From Poecilobothrus nobilitatus (lineage: Eukaryota; Arthropoda; Insecta; Diptera; Dolichopodidae): 64,000 nucleotides of DNA. The notes beneath the pieces were generated by a model. The model did not search any database. It saw only the letters and a list, made by a program, of their open reading frames with translations, and was not told where the DNA came from. The position numbers and the translations under genes are program-made. How positions within the stretch are numbered: the first letter of the stretch is position 1; the number at the start of each line of letters is the position of its first letter. Where the stretch lies: positions 101,424,307-101,488,306 of the forward strand of contig OX352772.1 in NCBI GenBank assembly GCA_947095535.1, read 5' to 3'. Positions 33,986-43,984 of the stretch are shown one piece after another.

Positions 33986-35092
33986 CATAATAAATTCTGG
34001 AATTAGTATAATATCATGTAATAAGTTTTTGGTATTTGTCTTTGATAATATTTAGTAACTATTTAGTTTCTGATCTCGCTTTCTTAATAGGAATAAAAAA
34101 ATTGATCATGAAAAGGAAAATATAAAATTTAATAAAATTCAATATTTGTACTCTCAAATACTGTCAAAAGGGAAAAAATCAAGTGAAAACTCACGCAGAA
34201 TTTATTTTTACTTTTGAACTTTTCGTCTTAGGAAAATAATTTCTATGATTAACGAAAAGCGATAGAAAAATAATTTAATTTTACATCATAAAATAAGGAA
34301 GTAATGTTATTGTTTCGTCTTTATCACATGAATGTGTTCTTCATCGTATTTTTCACCAACCTACAAAAAACAAACAAATCACAAAGCATCACATTTTACA
34401 AGAAAATTGATACTGAAATTGAAATTGATACTTATCTGAACTGATGATTTCTTCTTGGATCCAGTAAAACTCAGTCAAATTAGCACCTAGTCAGCACCAA
34501 CAAGTCATATTTTCAACATTAAACTAAAATAACATTAAAATATTGAATTTTAACCTAAAAAGAATATTTATTTGTACTTACCAATGTTGTTTTCTAATCT
34601 CTAATATAGAATTAATGCTATTAAATTAATGCTATCAAATGAGTAATTGTCAAATTTCACTAATGTTATTATCTCTTATCTATAAATGTTAACAAAGTTA
34701 TTATGCAAAACTAATTTTTTTTTATTATAATATGCTATATTAATTTGTCGTATAACAAAAATGTTTATTCATTACTTTAATTAGTAGTATAACTAAAATG
34801 TTAATTCATTACTTTTTTTTTGCAAACTAATCCTGTATATTAATTATGTAAATTAAAATTTTGTTAAAACATATGTATGTACTTTAGAATTTATTTAAAT
34901 GAAAAGAAATGTTAAGGTCATTGCACTATGTATATAATGGTAACTGTTTAAACTTAGCTTTTAATGATTGGTAATTTAGAATTTTTTTTTATCCGTTAGC
35001 GAAGATCAATAGAGCAATTACAATTATTACAAATTTAATAAATTTTCTTTAACTTTTACTATTTTCTTTATTCAAGGTACCCATGAATAACA
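33986..35092. other. AT-rich stretch, perhaps an old BEL/Pao 5' LTR
   Basis: No gene. Because a primer-site-like sequence follows at 35097, part of this DNA may be the left LTR of the BEL/Pao ruin, but I found no second copy to confirm it. Confidence 0.3.
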
Positions 35093-35096
35093 TTTT

Positions 35097-35116
35097 GGTA
35101 CTTCGAGCCGGATGAT
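35097..35116 (+). other. Possible BEL/Pao primer-binding site
   Basis: TGGTACTTCGAGCCGGATGA lies downstream of AT-rich LTR-like sequence and upstream, across other insertions, of a BEL/Pao gag. TGGTxCTTCGAGCCGGAT-type sites follow the 5' LTR in many BEL elements. A donor-like AAAGTAAGT at 35394 could belong to the same leader. Confidence 0.4.
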
Positions 35117-35667
35117 AAGAACTAGAAATGTTAAATAAGTGAATATGAATTAAGAAATAATTTTGATAAAAGTGAAGCAAATTTAATGTGAATACAAATT
35201 TATTAAATTGATTTTTTTTTTTGATAATCAGTGTAAGGACAAAAAAAGAAGAAAAAAAAACTAATTTTGAGTGTGCAAAAATCCTGATTTAAATTAAATT
35301 ATCAAAGGACAAGTTAATAGAAACGCACAGGTCCGGTATCTATTAGCGGAGAATAATTGAATCGTTAGCAAACAAAAGCTGGAGGATACAAACAAAGTAA
35401 GTCCTTTCCAATTTTTCTTATTAATATAATAACCATTGAAACAACAATCACACTACATATACATATAATTAACACATATTTCAAAGATTAATTTTTTCTC
35501 CTGATATAAAAAATGTATTACAAACACACAATTATTATATATTTAAACACAAACACATTAATTTTGTATTTAAACACACATTTCAAAGATTAAGTTTTTT
35601 TTCGATATAAAAAATATATTACAAACGCACTATTATTATATATTCAAACACAAACAAATTAAATTAT

Positions 35668-35737
35668 CTGACTCATGGCGCAGTGGTTAAGTCGCCAACC
35701 TTTCAATCGAAGGGTCTTGGGTTCAAACCCCGGTCAG
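35668..35737 (+). ncRNA. tRNA-derived SINE-like head or tRNA pseudogene
   Basis: Internal Pol III promoter boxes are clear: TGGCGCAGTGG (A box, about 35675) and GGTTCAAAC (B box, 35720). It folds as a cloverleaf with an acceptor stem CTGACT/GGTCAG, D stem GGCG/CGCC, anticodon stem CCTT/AAGG and T stem GGG/CCC. Loop residues do not fit a normal anticodon: the base before it is not reliably U33. No terminator run follows closely, and it runs into ATAAATAAAAAATATG and an AAT-rich minisatellite. A SINE head is more likely than a working tRNA gene. Confidence 0.6.
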
Positions 35738-35789
35738 GTCATAAATAAAAAATATGTAGTACTTTTATATCGTAATAATGTATATCGTA

Positions 35790-36510
35790 TAATTAATAGT
35801 AGTAATAATAACATTAATAATATTAATAATAATAGTAATAGTAATAATAACAATAATTATAATAATAGTAATAATAATATTAGCTGCTACAGTGGGGCTA
35901 TCTTTGGTTATATCATGTAAGTAAGGTGTTATGTACTGCTGCACGTTGTAATCCACGGATGGCGCTGACTCTGTAGTAAAAATAATAACAATAATAACAA
36001 TAATAATAATAATAATAATAATAGTAATAATAATAATAGTAATAGTAATAATAACAATAATTATAATAATAATAATAATAGCTGCCACAGTGGAGCCATC
36101 TTTGGTTATATCATGCAAGTAAGGTGTTATATACTACTGCATGTTGTAATCCACTGATGGCGCTGACTCTGTAGTAAAATAATAACAATAATAACAATAA
36201 AAATAATAATATTAATAAAAATAATAGTAATAATAATAATAATAAAATAATAGTAATAATAACAATAATTATAATAATAATAATAATAGTAATAATAATA
36301 ATAGCTACTACAGTGCAGCTATTTTTGGTTATATCATGCAAGTAAGGTGTTATATATTGCTGCACGTTGTAATCCACTGATGGCACTAACTCTGTAGTAA
36401 AATAATAATAATATTAATAATAAGAATACTAATACCAATAATAGTAACCGCTACAGTGACAGTGGGGGTTGCCTTCAATAATTACCTCATGTAGTACTAT
36501 ATACTACGAC
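35790..36510. repeat. Minisatellite of ~200-bp units with AAT arrays
   Basis: A unit of TACAGTGGGGCTATCTTTGG, TATATCATGTAAGTAAGGTG, GTTGTAATCCACGGATGGCG and CTGACTCTGTAGTAAAA alternates with (AAT)n/(AAC)n runs. Starts lie at about 35883, 36079, 36303 and a divergent copy at 36448. Poly-Ile/Asn frames here are spurious. Confidence 0.9.
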
Positions 36511-36845
36511 TACATGTTGTAACTGTTGTGACGGCTTTAGTCACTGTTAGCAAAAGAGTAATAATAATAGGCGGATTTATTGTTTCCTTACAGTCCCACT
36601 CCCAATTCAATGTTTCCGTATCCATTTCCTATCCTTTCCTATCCCTACTCCCTAGCCAATATGCTGCGTTTGCAGGTATTTTTCATCCCATTATATTGGC
36701 TAAAGGAGGGGGGTTTATACAGTAAGAATCTGACACTACCAAGGGGGAAATTCTTGGTGTCTTTGGAAGATTCCCACCTCCCTTAGGGAAAAAAAAAAAA
36801 TTATATATTTATTAAACACATTTAAATTTATATATCACTTAAATG
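36511..36845. other. Unassigned, more GC-rich spacer
   Basis: It contains CCCACTCCCAATTCAATG, repeated TATCCTTTCCTATCC words and AGGAGGGGGGTTTATAC. No domain is recognised in either overlapping frame. Confidence 0.4.
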
Positions 36846-36849
36846 AATT

Positions 36850-37530
36850 AACACCCGTAAAGCAGCAATTGGAACAAACAATTAATGTTCACCCATACAA
36901 GTTTCATTGCCCATAATTAACTTGCCGCGATTCAATGGGGATTACACCAATTGGCGCTCATTTAGGTATCTATTTGTGTCCGTCGTCTATGATAATCACA
37001 ATTTGTCGAAGGTGAAAAAATTGCATTACTTAAAGGGTTGAGTGGTAGGAGAGACAAAAACAAATGTATTATTAACAAATGTACCAGTCACCAATGAAGA
37101 TTATGAACCTGCATGGCGAAGATTAAAGTACCGATTCGAGAACAAAGGAAATCTTCTTAGTGCGCAGCTCACGAAACTTTTGAATCAACCCAAACTGACC
37201 ATGGACAATAGTTAAATCTAAGGAATTTTGCAGATTTAATTGAGGAAACTGTAGAGCAATTAAAGGCAATAGAAGTCGACACAACCAATTGGGATATGTT
37301 AATAATTCACAGTTTACACAGAAGCTTCCTGCAAGTATCATCAAAACATACGGAAAGGAACTTGGAAAGAAAAAAATTTGCCAACTATTATTACCTAGTC
37401 GACAAAACTTTTGTTACACATATCACAAGTACTAGAAGTGGTAAGTAATTCTTTGCGCTTAAAGAATAATTTGCAACCAGTCATAAGGACCCATCAGATC
37501 AACAAGGTTCATCTTAAAAAAAATCACAGA
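36850..37530 (+). pseudogene. BEL/Pao Gag (DUF1759-like), broken
   Basis: Across shifting frames: QQLEQTINVHPYKFHCP, LPRFNGDYTNWRSF-like residues (about 36925-36965), YDNHNLSKVEKLHYLKG, then TNVPVTNEDYEPAWRRLKYR, FENKGNLLSAQLTKLLNQP, and later LPASIIKTYGKELGKK. This order is that of BEL/Pao Gag proteins. At least five frame changes. The protein would form the particle of the element. Confidence 0.75.
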
Positions 37531-37539
37531 TTTTACTCT

Positions 37540-38715
37540 AGGTGCCAATACAATGGCAGAATTGGAGCCACATACAAGCGCTCACTTTAGTGGATCCAAA
37601 TTTTATGAATCTAGCAGCGTAGGGTCATATGTTCCCAATAAAGAAAACTAAAAATATGTATAATACAATTCATCAACACTTATTTATTCGTTGGCCAAAC
37701 ACAAAATCGCTTTTACAAAAAATGTGTAGACAAGTATAGGTCAATGAAAAGCAAGCTGAGTTTCAAAGAATAGCGTGGCGAGAGAATCCAAAACAACCAA
37801 TAAAAGATTATAAGCTGCTAACGGTGACATTTGGCACTAAAAGGGTACCATACTTAGCAACAAAACCCTGCGGACTGTGCAACAAGGTGGTTATATCCAG
37901 CCGAGTTATCAAACTTTCAACTTTGGTGAAATGGGCCGGAATGGCTGTCCAAGCCATCGGATTCATGGCCCCGCAATAAAGAAGTGGAAACTCAACTAGA
38001 AAAAAGAAAAATTTTACAATGTCATGTAAATACAGCTCAAGATAAATTCGAATGTAACTTTTAATCTTAAAATTATCACGAATCATAGTTTTTCAGTGGA
38101 ACTCAATTCATGTTACCTCAAATTAAAAAACTTTTTGGATTAATCAAGCTAGAAATTCGGTTAAATATCAAATTCCAAAATGTCTCACCTGTTTTAAACA
38201 AAAGGCTGAAACATGTAAACAACTAATGGAAACAAGTACAATTGGTAAGACCGTTTTCATTTTCCATATTGAATTATTGTGGCCCTTTCGAAGTAAAATA
38301 TCACAAATTCAGAGGTTCAACTAAATAAAGCATACATTGCGCTATTTATATGTATAGTAACCAAGGCTATACACTTGGAATTAGTGAGTGATGTGTCATT
38401 CGAAAGTTTTATCGTAGATTTCGAAGATTTTTGTGCGAGACGCGGTTTATGTAAAAATATCTATTGCGGTAATGGGACCAATTTTGTTGGTGCTAATAAA
38501 ATTCTCACCAGTCAAAGTAAGAAAATGTTGCAAGATTTTAACACAGAAATTGTTGCACTATTAGAGAACAATGGATTTTCGTTTCACTTCAATCTGCCTG
38601 CATCACCACATCTGGAAGGATTGTCGGAAGCTGGTATTAAAGCTACGAAGTATCATCTGAAAAGAATTTTATACAATATAGCAATCACTTTAGGAATTTG
38701 GTAGGAATTATCAAA
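37540..38715 (+). pseudogene. BEL/Pao Pol fragment: RT shred and integrase
   Basis: A short RT piece at about 37739-37870 reads VNEKQAEFQRIAWRENPKQP, then KDYKLLTVTFGTK. Most of the RT is gone; a deletion leads to integrase at about 38270-38705. There CGPFEVKYHKFRGST is followed by AYIALFICIVTKAIHLEL, SFIVDFEDFCARRGLCKNIY, CGNGTNFVGANKIL and ASPHLEGLSEAGIKATKYHL. The second catalytic Asp of the DNGTNF motif is Gly, so the enzyme is dead besides being truncated. The Glu region (SEAGIKA) matches the family. No 3' LTR is visible before the Harbinger element at 38895. Confidence 0.8.
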
Positions 38716-39329
38716 AAGTTTAGAAACCATAGTTAATGTGACAAAGTACATGTGGAGAAATAAAATTATAATTATAAAAAAAATAAACATAGTTATATAA
38801 TAATGAATTAATTAAAAAAAAAAAATAAAGATAATATAATGTTTAGTGAAATTTAGCATTAAATAATGTAACATGTAGTAATATATATACATAATGGTGT
38901 TATGACACTTACTTTTTTTCCAGCTTAATCTTAAACTTTTTAGAATTGAGTAAAAGAAACAAAAATTCATATGAAAATTCTGTGCAAGTGTGAAAGAGTT
39001 AGGTATATGAATTGTATATTCAATTCGTGTACTTTATCGTGAACTTAAGTTTTTAGAAACTTTATTTGTTTTCTACATTCTTTTTCGTGTACTTATTTTG
39101 ACATTTCTTACTTTTTTTTTTATTTAATAAATAATAATAAAAAATAAAACAAAGTAGGTGGACTAAATTTTTGTGAAACAATTTTTTTTTTTTCAAAATT
39201 AATCTTTAAATTATAAATTTTGAAAACAAAATAAAAATTTGGAAGAAAATGAATGATTACAATTTGAGAATAGTTGTCGCAAACCATTACCTTTTAATGA
39301 CCCAAAAACGAAAAGAAGAAAAAAGAGTA

Positions 39330-39579
39330 TTCCGCAAAGTGGCTTTTGATGCGTGAAAGCGAAGGTTTTAGCAATAAGTTATTAAAAGAATTAGTAGACG
39401 AAGACAGTCGTTTATTCAAAACTGTTTTAGGAGTGACAACAACACAGTTCGAAAAACTTTTAAAAATTATCGGTTCTCGTATAAAAAAAGAAGATACAAT
39501 ATTAAGAAATGCAATTAGCCGCGCACAACGATTACAAGTTACATTAGCATACTTAATTTGCAATAATCGTATAAAATGA
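39330..39579 (+). pseudogene. Harbinger transposase, N-terminal piece
   Basis: AKWLLMRESEGF leads into NKLLKELVDEDSRLFKTVL, TTTQFEKLLKIIGSRIKKED and RNAISRAQRLQVTLAYL, the typical N-terminal part of HARBI1-like transposases. The frame ends at 39579, where the catalytic DDE_Tnp_4 domain should begin; nothing of that domain follows. The element therefore cannot make its own transposase. Confidence 0.8.
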
Positions 39580-39764
39580 AAAACTTTTTATAAATTTAAA
39601 AATAAGATTTTAATTAATTATGAAATACAAAATAAAGTAAATTAAAGTATTTTTTTAAACATAAAATTGAATCTGTTATAATCGTATTATTAAACATTTT
39701 TTTAAAAACTGAACTTGGAAACTTTTTAATTGTTCTTCTTGCGCTTCATAAAGTATATTTGATA

Positions 39765-40763
39765 TCTACCGTTTTACTTTAATTTGTAAATCAGGATCAA
39801 TCTTTTGAATTTTATCATTAATTTACATTCTAAATTTACTTTGAGATGATGTTGGCTGCTGAATAAGTTGTTGAATTTGATTCGATGATTGCAAGCACAT
39901 TTCATACAATTTTTCTGAACCTGTTAGCGGTTTTGCTTTTTTTTGTGTGCATGTACAGGTGTGCTTTCGGAATTTGAATTTGCTTCAGGGATAAAAGGCG
40001 GTGACATTAATGTAGTGGAATCGCTAAATATAGTCATTTATCTCTTCAATAATTTTGGGGTTTTCTATTTAAATATTTTCTAAAATTTTTACTGATGTTT
40101 ACAATCCATGACGGTCTAGAGGAGTCTTCTTGTAGTACCTAAAGTGATCAATTTATTTAAAAGTAAATTTCTTACAAAAAGTTAATTTACTGCTTACGTT
40201 TAGGCTCACTGCATCAAAATTTTTTACTGATGGTAATGGTATGGTATTTGATCTTAAAAAATCCATTTCTTTATAGAACTTCTAACTACACTCATCCTCC
40301 ACCTTTTCTGTATCTTCCGTTCCGGCCCCACTTTTATTAGCTGCTGCATGTTTTAGTTTTTGGTTAGCATAATGTGTTTTTATATTATTCCATTTTTTTA
40401 ATACTTCACCCACATAATTACAAAATAATGTAAACATACAATATATGCTATAGATTATTAATCATTTAAATGTTTTATTTGCCTAGATTTTATTAATTTT
40501 TTTTAGGGCACGAATTAGAATCTATTACTAATTTGGCGAGAAAAAATAGATATGACTTAACTTATATTTAGCTGAAATTGTTTATTAAAATTTTCAACTA
40601 TTTTCACCCATACAATCTGCTTCATACCTTTATTTTTATAATTTTTGTCAGTGGTGTCCCAAAATAATGGTTCCTTTTGGACACTTTCAATAAGGAGTTC
40701 TACATATTCGTCTTTCCATTCCAAAATAGTTTTATATTTATTCATTAATATAAGAAATACCAA
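39765..40763 (-). pseudogene. MADF/Myb-SANT-like partner protein of the Harbinger element
   Basis: The first exon (40763-40557) encodes MNKYKTILEWKDEYVELLIE, then VQKEPLFWDTTDKNYKNKG and QIVWVKIVENFNKQFQL, the first two helices of a MADF/Myb-like DNA-binding domain. After about 110 bp of intron-like sequence the domain continues at about 40440 with VGEVLKKWNNIKTHYANQK. A Lys/Glu-rich segment ends in a stop near 40286, and further frames to about 39765 give LYEMCLQSSNQIQQLIQQ and KIQKIDPDLQIKVKR, typical of the C-terminal oligomerisation part. In Harbinger elements such a protein brings the transposase to the ends. Confidence 0.7.
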
Positions 40764-40794
40764 TTAAATAACAATATGAAATTAAAAATAAACA

Positions 40795-42158
40795 GTTCAA
40801 ATATTTTTAGCACATTTCCAAAAAAATTTTGAAAAAATGTGCTTATTAGTTTCACTCTGTCCGTCCGTCCGTCTGTTTACAAAACTTCTACACCGTTAAA
40901 GATAGAGAAAAAAAATTTTAACCATGGCTAGGTCTCATAAAACAAATAATTTTGTGGAACAACTTTTTCATGTAGCCCCACGCATTACGGAACTACAGCT
41001 CCTCAAACTTTGAAAAAGCCTTATTTTACCCTATTCTGAAAACGCCATTCGACAGGTATTTTTTTTAACTTTGTAAATTAATATCAAAATTATACAATTT
41101 TTTTAAATTTAGTATTTAAATTTACCGTTATATGAAAACCAAATTTTGCATGATTTTTCTACTTTCATAACTCCGGCACGCTTCTAGATAGAAGCTTGAA
41201 ATTTTGAGGCAAGAATGAACTTCTAGAATTACTATAATTTGCTCAGAAATTTTTTTTGGACCACCCCCTGTTTATGAGCTATTAGGGCTTAAAAATTGAA
41301 AATTTGCTATTTTTAAAGACCTGTAACTTAGACACCTGTACACATTTTACTTCTGCAATATATAAAAATTAAAGCTACAGTAATTTTTTTCGTGTGTTCA
41401 AGGTTTATTTTATTTGTAGAAGGTTCCAAAGTTGCAGCTCTTCAAAATTGCGAAAAAGCCCCATTTTCAGATGTATATATCTCAGGCTCTGCGTAATAGT
41501 TTTGCAATCTAAAACCGCCAGAAGATCGAAAATTTTATTATATATATAAAACAGTATGAAAATTGTGTAATATTTTGAAATTTACTATTTAAATTTACTG
41601 TTATGTAAAAACCACATTTTGCATGAAATTTCTTTTTTCATAACTCCGGCATGCCTTTAGATAGGAACCTGCAATTTTGAGACAAGGAAGAACTTTTAGA
41701 ATTAGCATAAGTTTCATCAGAAAATTTTTTCGTAGCGCCCCCTTTTTAAGAGTTATTACGCCTCAAAAATTGAAAATTTGCTATTTTTAGACATCTGTAA
41801 CTTAGGCACCTGTAAAATTTTTCTTCGGCCAGACATGAAAATTAAAGGTTCAATAATATATTTTTACGTGTGATAACAGCTTTTCTTAGTTATATAGTAT
41901 TCCGAACTTACGGCCCCTCAAAATTTCAAAAATGTCCTATTTTCACATTTTTTCTTATTACATGAAATTTTCAAATTTTTGTGTAAGTCACACTTCAAAA
42001 CAGTTTGTATTGAGTTTTGGAAATGTACGCTTTTAAAAACCGTTGGTTTACATTCTACCTTGTTTCTAATTATTTTCACGTTAGTGTGATACTACGCGAA
42101 AACTTAAATAATTTATATATCTGTCTCTGTCATAATTTTCTTAAATTTCGTGCAAATA
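40795..42158 (-). mobile_element. GTCC-array non-autonomous element (copy D) inside the Harbinger element
   Basis: The left end has a hairpin AGCACATTT ... AAATGTGCT (40809-40843) followed by TTCACTCTGTCCGTCCGTCC. The body contains a 474-bp unit in two copies plus a partial third; for example CATAACTCCGGCA recurs at about 41166 and 41640. The unit is related to the single-copy body of elements A and B (shared CCTGTAACTTRGACACCTGT and AAAATTGAAAATTTGCTATT words). The right end merges into the Harbinger terminal repeat. Confidence 0.65.
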
Positions 42159-42477
42159 AAGTTTAAGATTAAGCTGGAAGAAAAGTAAGTGTCATAACAC
42201 CATAAGCAATAGCAAAAAAAAATATGAAATTGAGAAATTGACGAAGCATATTATTGCATTATTTAAAATTAAATTGAAATATAAGTTTATGTTTAAAAAA
42301 CAAAACAATGCAAATAAAAGAATTTTATACATTTTAGTTTTCTTGAAGTTATGTAGTTAATTTATCAATGATTAAATAAAGTAAAAATATAAATTTTAAA
42401 AAAGTGAACATTAATTTGATTTGAATTAATCTAATAAATAAAATATTATTATTGTTAAACTAGAATTTCAAATGCCT

Positions 42478-43200
42478 TATTAATATTTTGCAATTTGACG
42501 TAAAACAATTTGATTGCTTTTAACCCAAAGAAATTGAAATTTGAGTGCTTCTTTAATCCTTTTGGCTTCATAATAAAGTTTTGACTCCAATGGGGTAAGG
42601 TGATAACGAAAAAAAATATCACTATTATTTTGACCTCCAATATCAATTTTTGTTGTAAAGAGATGTTTATGCTTCCGTTTTTTCATCATTAATTCATCTT
42701 TTACTACTTCAGATGTTAGTTCAACCACATATAGTGCTTTTGTTTTTATATTTCCTTTATCCAGATGTGGTTTTTGATTTATTTCTGAGACCCTCCGAAT
42801 ATCTTTTATTGCTATATCCGCATTTATTTGTTCTTTCCTATATTTAGAATTACATCTGCTGAATTTGATAATTTTTTTGGAAGACCAGCAATTATTAAGT
42901 TTTTGTTGTTTTTCAGCTGTTGTGCCTCATCTAGTTTCGCTTCTATTTTATTTACCTTTTCTTCCATTTCTAAGTTTTTTTAACAGCGAAGTTAGATAAC
43001 TGATATGCAGCATTTATCAATACGATTATCTTCTGTATCATTATCTTCTTCTTCGCCAGTGATTGCCATAGATTCATTACCATTGCAAGGGCAATAACTA
43101 CACTTCCAACTTACAATACCTGGCGCATTTGATGTTAAAAAGTCTATGACATACTCCTTTTGAATTTGACATCAGAATTCACAGAATTCTTTTACAGTAT
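42478..43200 (-). pseudogene. LINE ORF1-like protein with FP-type C-terminal domain (relic)
   Basis: Minus strand: VIDFLTSNAPGIVSWKCSYC, a Cys-rich start; a coiled coil EEKVNKIEAKLDEAQQLKNN with LIIAGLPKK (about 42880-42975); then across frames TSEVVKDELMMKKRKHKHLF and LTPLESKLYYEAKRIKEALK, then FQFLWVKSNQIVLRQ. This is the order of ORF1 proteins in several CR1-like LINEs, whose C-terminal part resembles baculovirus FP25K. Stops and at least two frameshifts. A stand-alone FP-like gene is the alternative. Confidence 0.65.
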
Positions 43201-43269
43201 AAAATACAATGATTATGTGCAACATCATTCTTAAAATCAGAAACAGTATCGTCAGTGGAGGTAGATACA

Positions 43270-43880
43270 CCATTTAATGAATTTGTATAATCAATACGTT
43301 GACACAAATCCAACATTGTACGTATTATCAATTACCTTTATAAAAACATGTTTTATAAAAAATATATATTTTTCCATGTTAATGGGCACCAATTTACTTT
43401 CAAATTCAAGGGAAAGAAAGTTTATTATTAAATGTGAATCATATTCAGAAAGATTGTGACAAAAACTGGTACTTCCGTAATGTGACTGTATTCAAGTTTA
43501 CAAAAAACATGAGCAACACCTCTATGTTTTCCCGTTAAATGATAGTGATGTTTCATCCGAATCTCGCCATCTTCAAATTTTTTGTGACATATATGGCAGA
43601 AATTAGAGTTTTTAAAATACTTAATATCATTATTTCAAAGTTTTCTATCATAAATTAAAAATATTTTGGTAGCAACCGCTTCTAATTCTCGCGAAAACCA
43701 TTTTGAACTGTCATTACCTCTAAAGGATTTATAATATGATTTTTTATCATCATAAGAACATTTAAAATAATATCCGATGCTATATACTTCATGATGCTCA
43801 AAATAAACAGAATCACCTGCTTTTTGTTGTGATATTGTTTTGAGCATTGCTTCTAGGTCTGCATATATAACGACTATTTT
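43270..43880 (-). pseudogene. Polinton/Maverick-type DNA polymerase B, exonuclease-region relic
   Basis: Minus strand: SVYFEHHEVYSIGYYFKCSY, DDKKSYYKSFRGNDSSKWFS (43640-43810), a stop, then FCHICHKKFEDGE, HYHLTGKHRGVAHVFCKLEY (about 43480-43560), then HNLSEYDSH (about 43430-43458) and LVPINMEKYI. CxxC...DHCHLTGKxRGxAHxxCN followed by FHNLxGYDxH is the hallmark of protein-primed B-family polymerases in Polintons and related adintoviruses; the Asp-His of DHCH is changed to His-Tyr here. The polymerase domain and other Polinton genes are not present in the window. A linear-plasmid or virus-derived polymerase is the alternative. Confidence 0.7.
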
Positions 43881-43984
43881 CTATTTTTTCTTTAAATTCA
43901 ACTTTCTATTTTCTCTTTAAATTTAAAAACAAAAAATGTTTTTTCATCTGGCAGTAAAATTCAACAAACATTTTGGTTTTGACA

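Larger units (their letters stand above)
38895..42202 (+). mobile_element. PIF/Harbinger DNA transposon
   Basis: Terminal inverted repeats of about 44 bp start TGGTGTTATGACACTTAC (38895) and end with its complement (42202). One base differs in the T-run; both include CCAGCTTAATCTTAAACTTT. The flanks are TAA on both sides (38892-38894 and 42203-42205), the 3-bp target duplication expected for PIF/Harbinger. Inside are a transposase remnant on the plus strand and a MADF/Myb-like gene on the minus strand, the usual two-gene arrangement, plus a 1.4-kb GTCC-array element near the right end. Clean ends suggest it moved fairly recently even though its genes are damaged. Confidence 0.95.

Noticed and set aside
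35668..35737. Functional tRNA gene
   Set aside because: Boxes A and B are good, but the anticodon loop is irregular and no oligo-T terminator follows closely; a SINE-like head is more plausible.
35765..36386. Ile-rich frames on the minus strand near 36 kb
   Set aside because: Produced by AAT/AAC simple repeats of the minisatellite.
36528..36786. Two overlapping frames of 65-68 codons in the more GC-rich spacer
   Set aside because: No recognisable domain or homologous feature; they lie in a repeat-derived spacer next to a minisatellite.
42478..43200. Baculovirus FP25K gene integrated in the genome
   Set aside because: The FP-like C-terminus with a Cys-rich start and coiled coil is equally the layout of LINE ORF1 proteins, and the neighbourhood is all transposons; kept as a LINE ORF1 relic.
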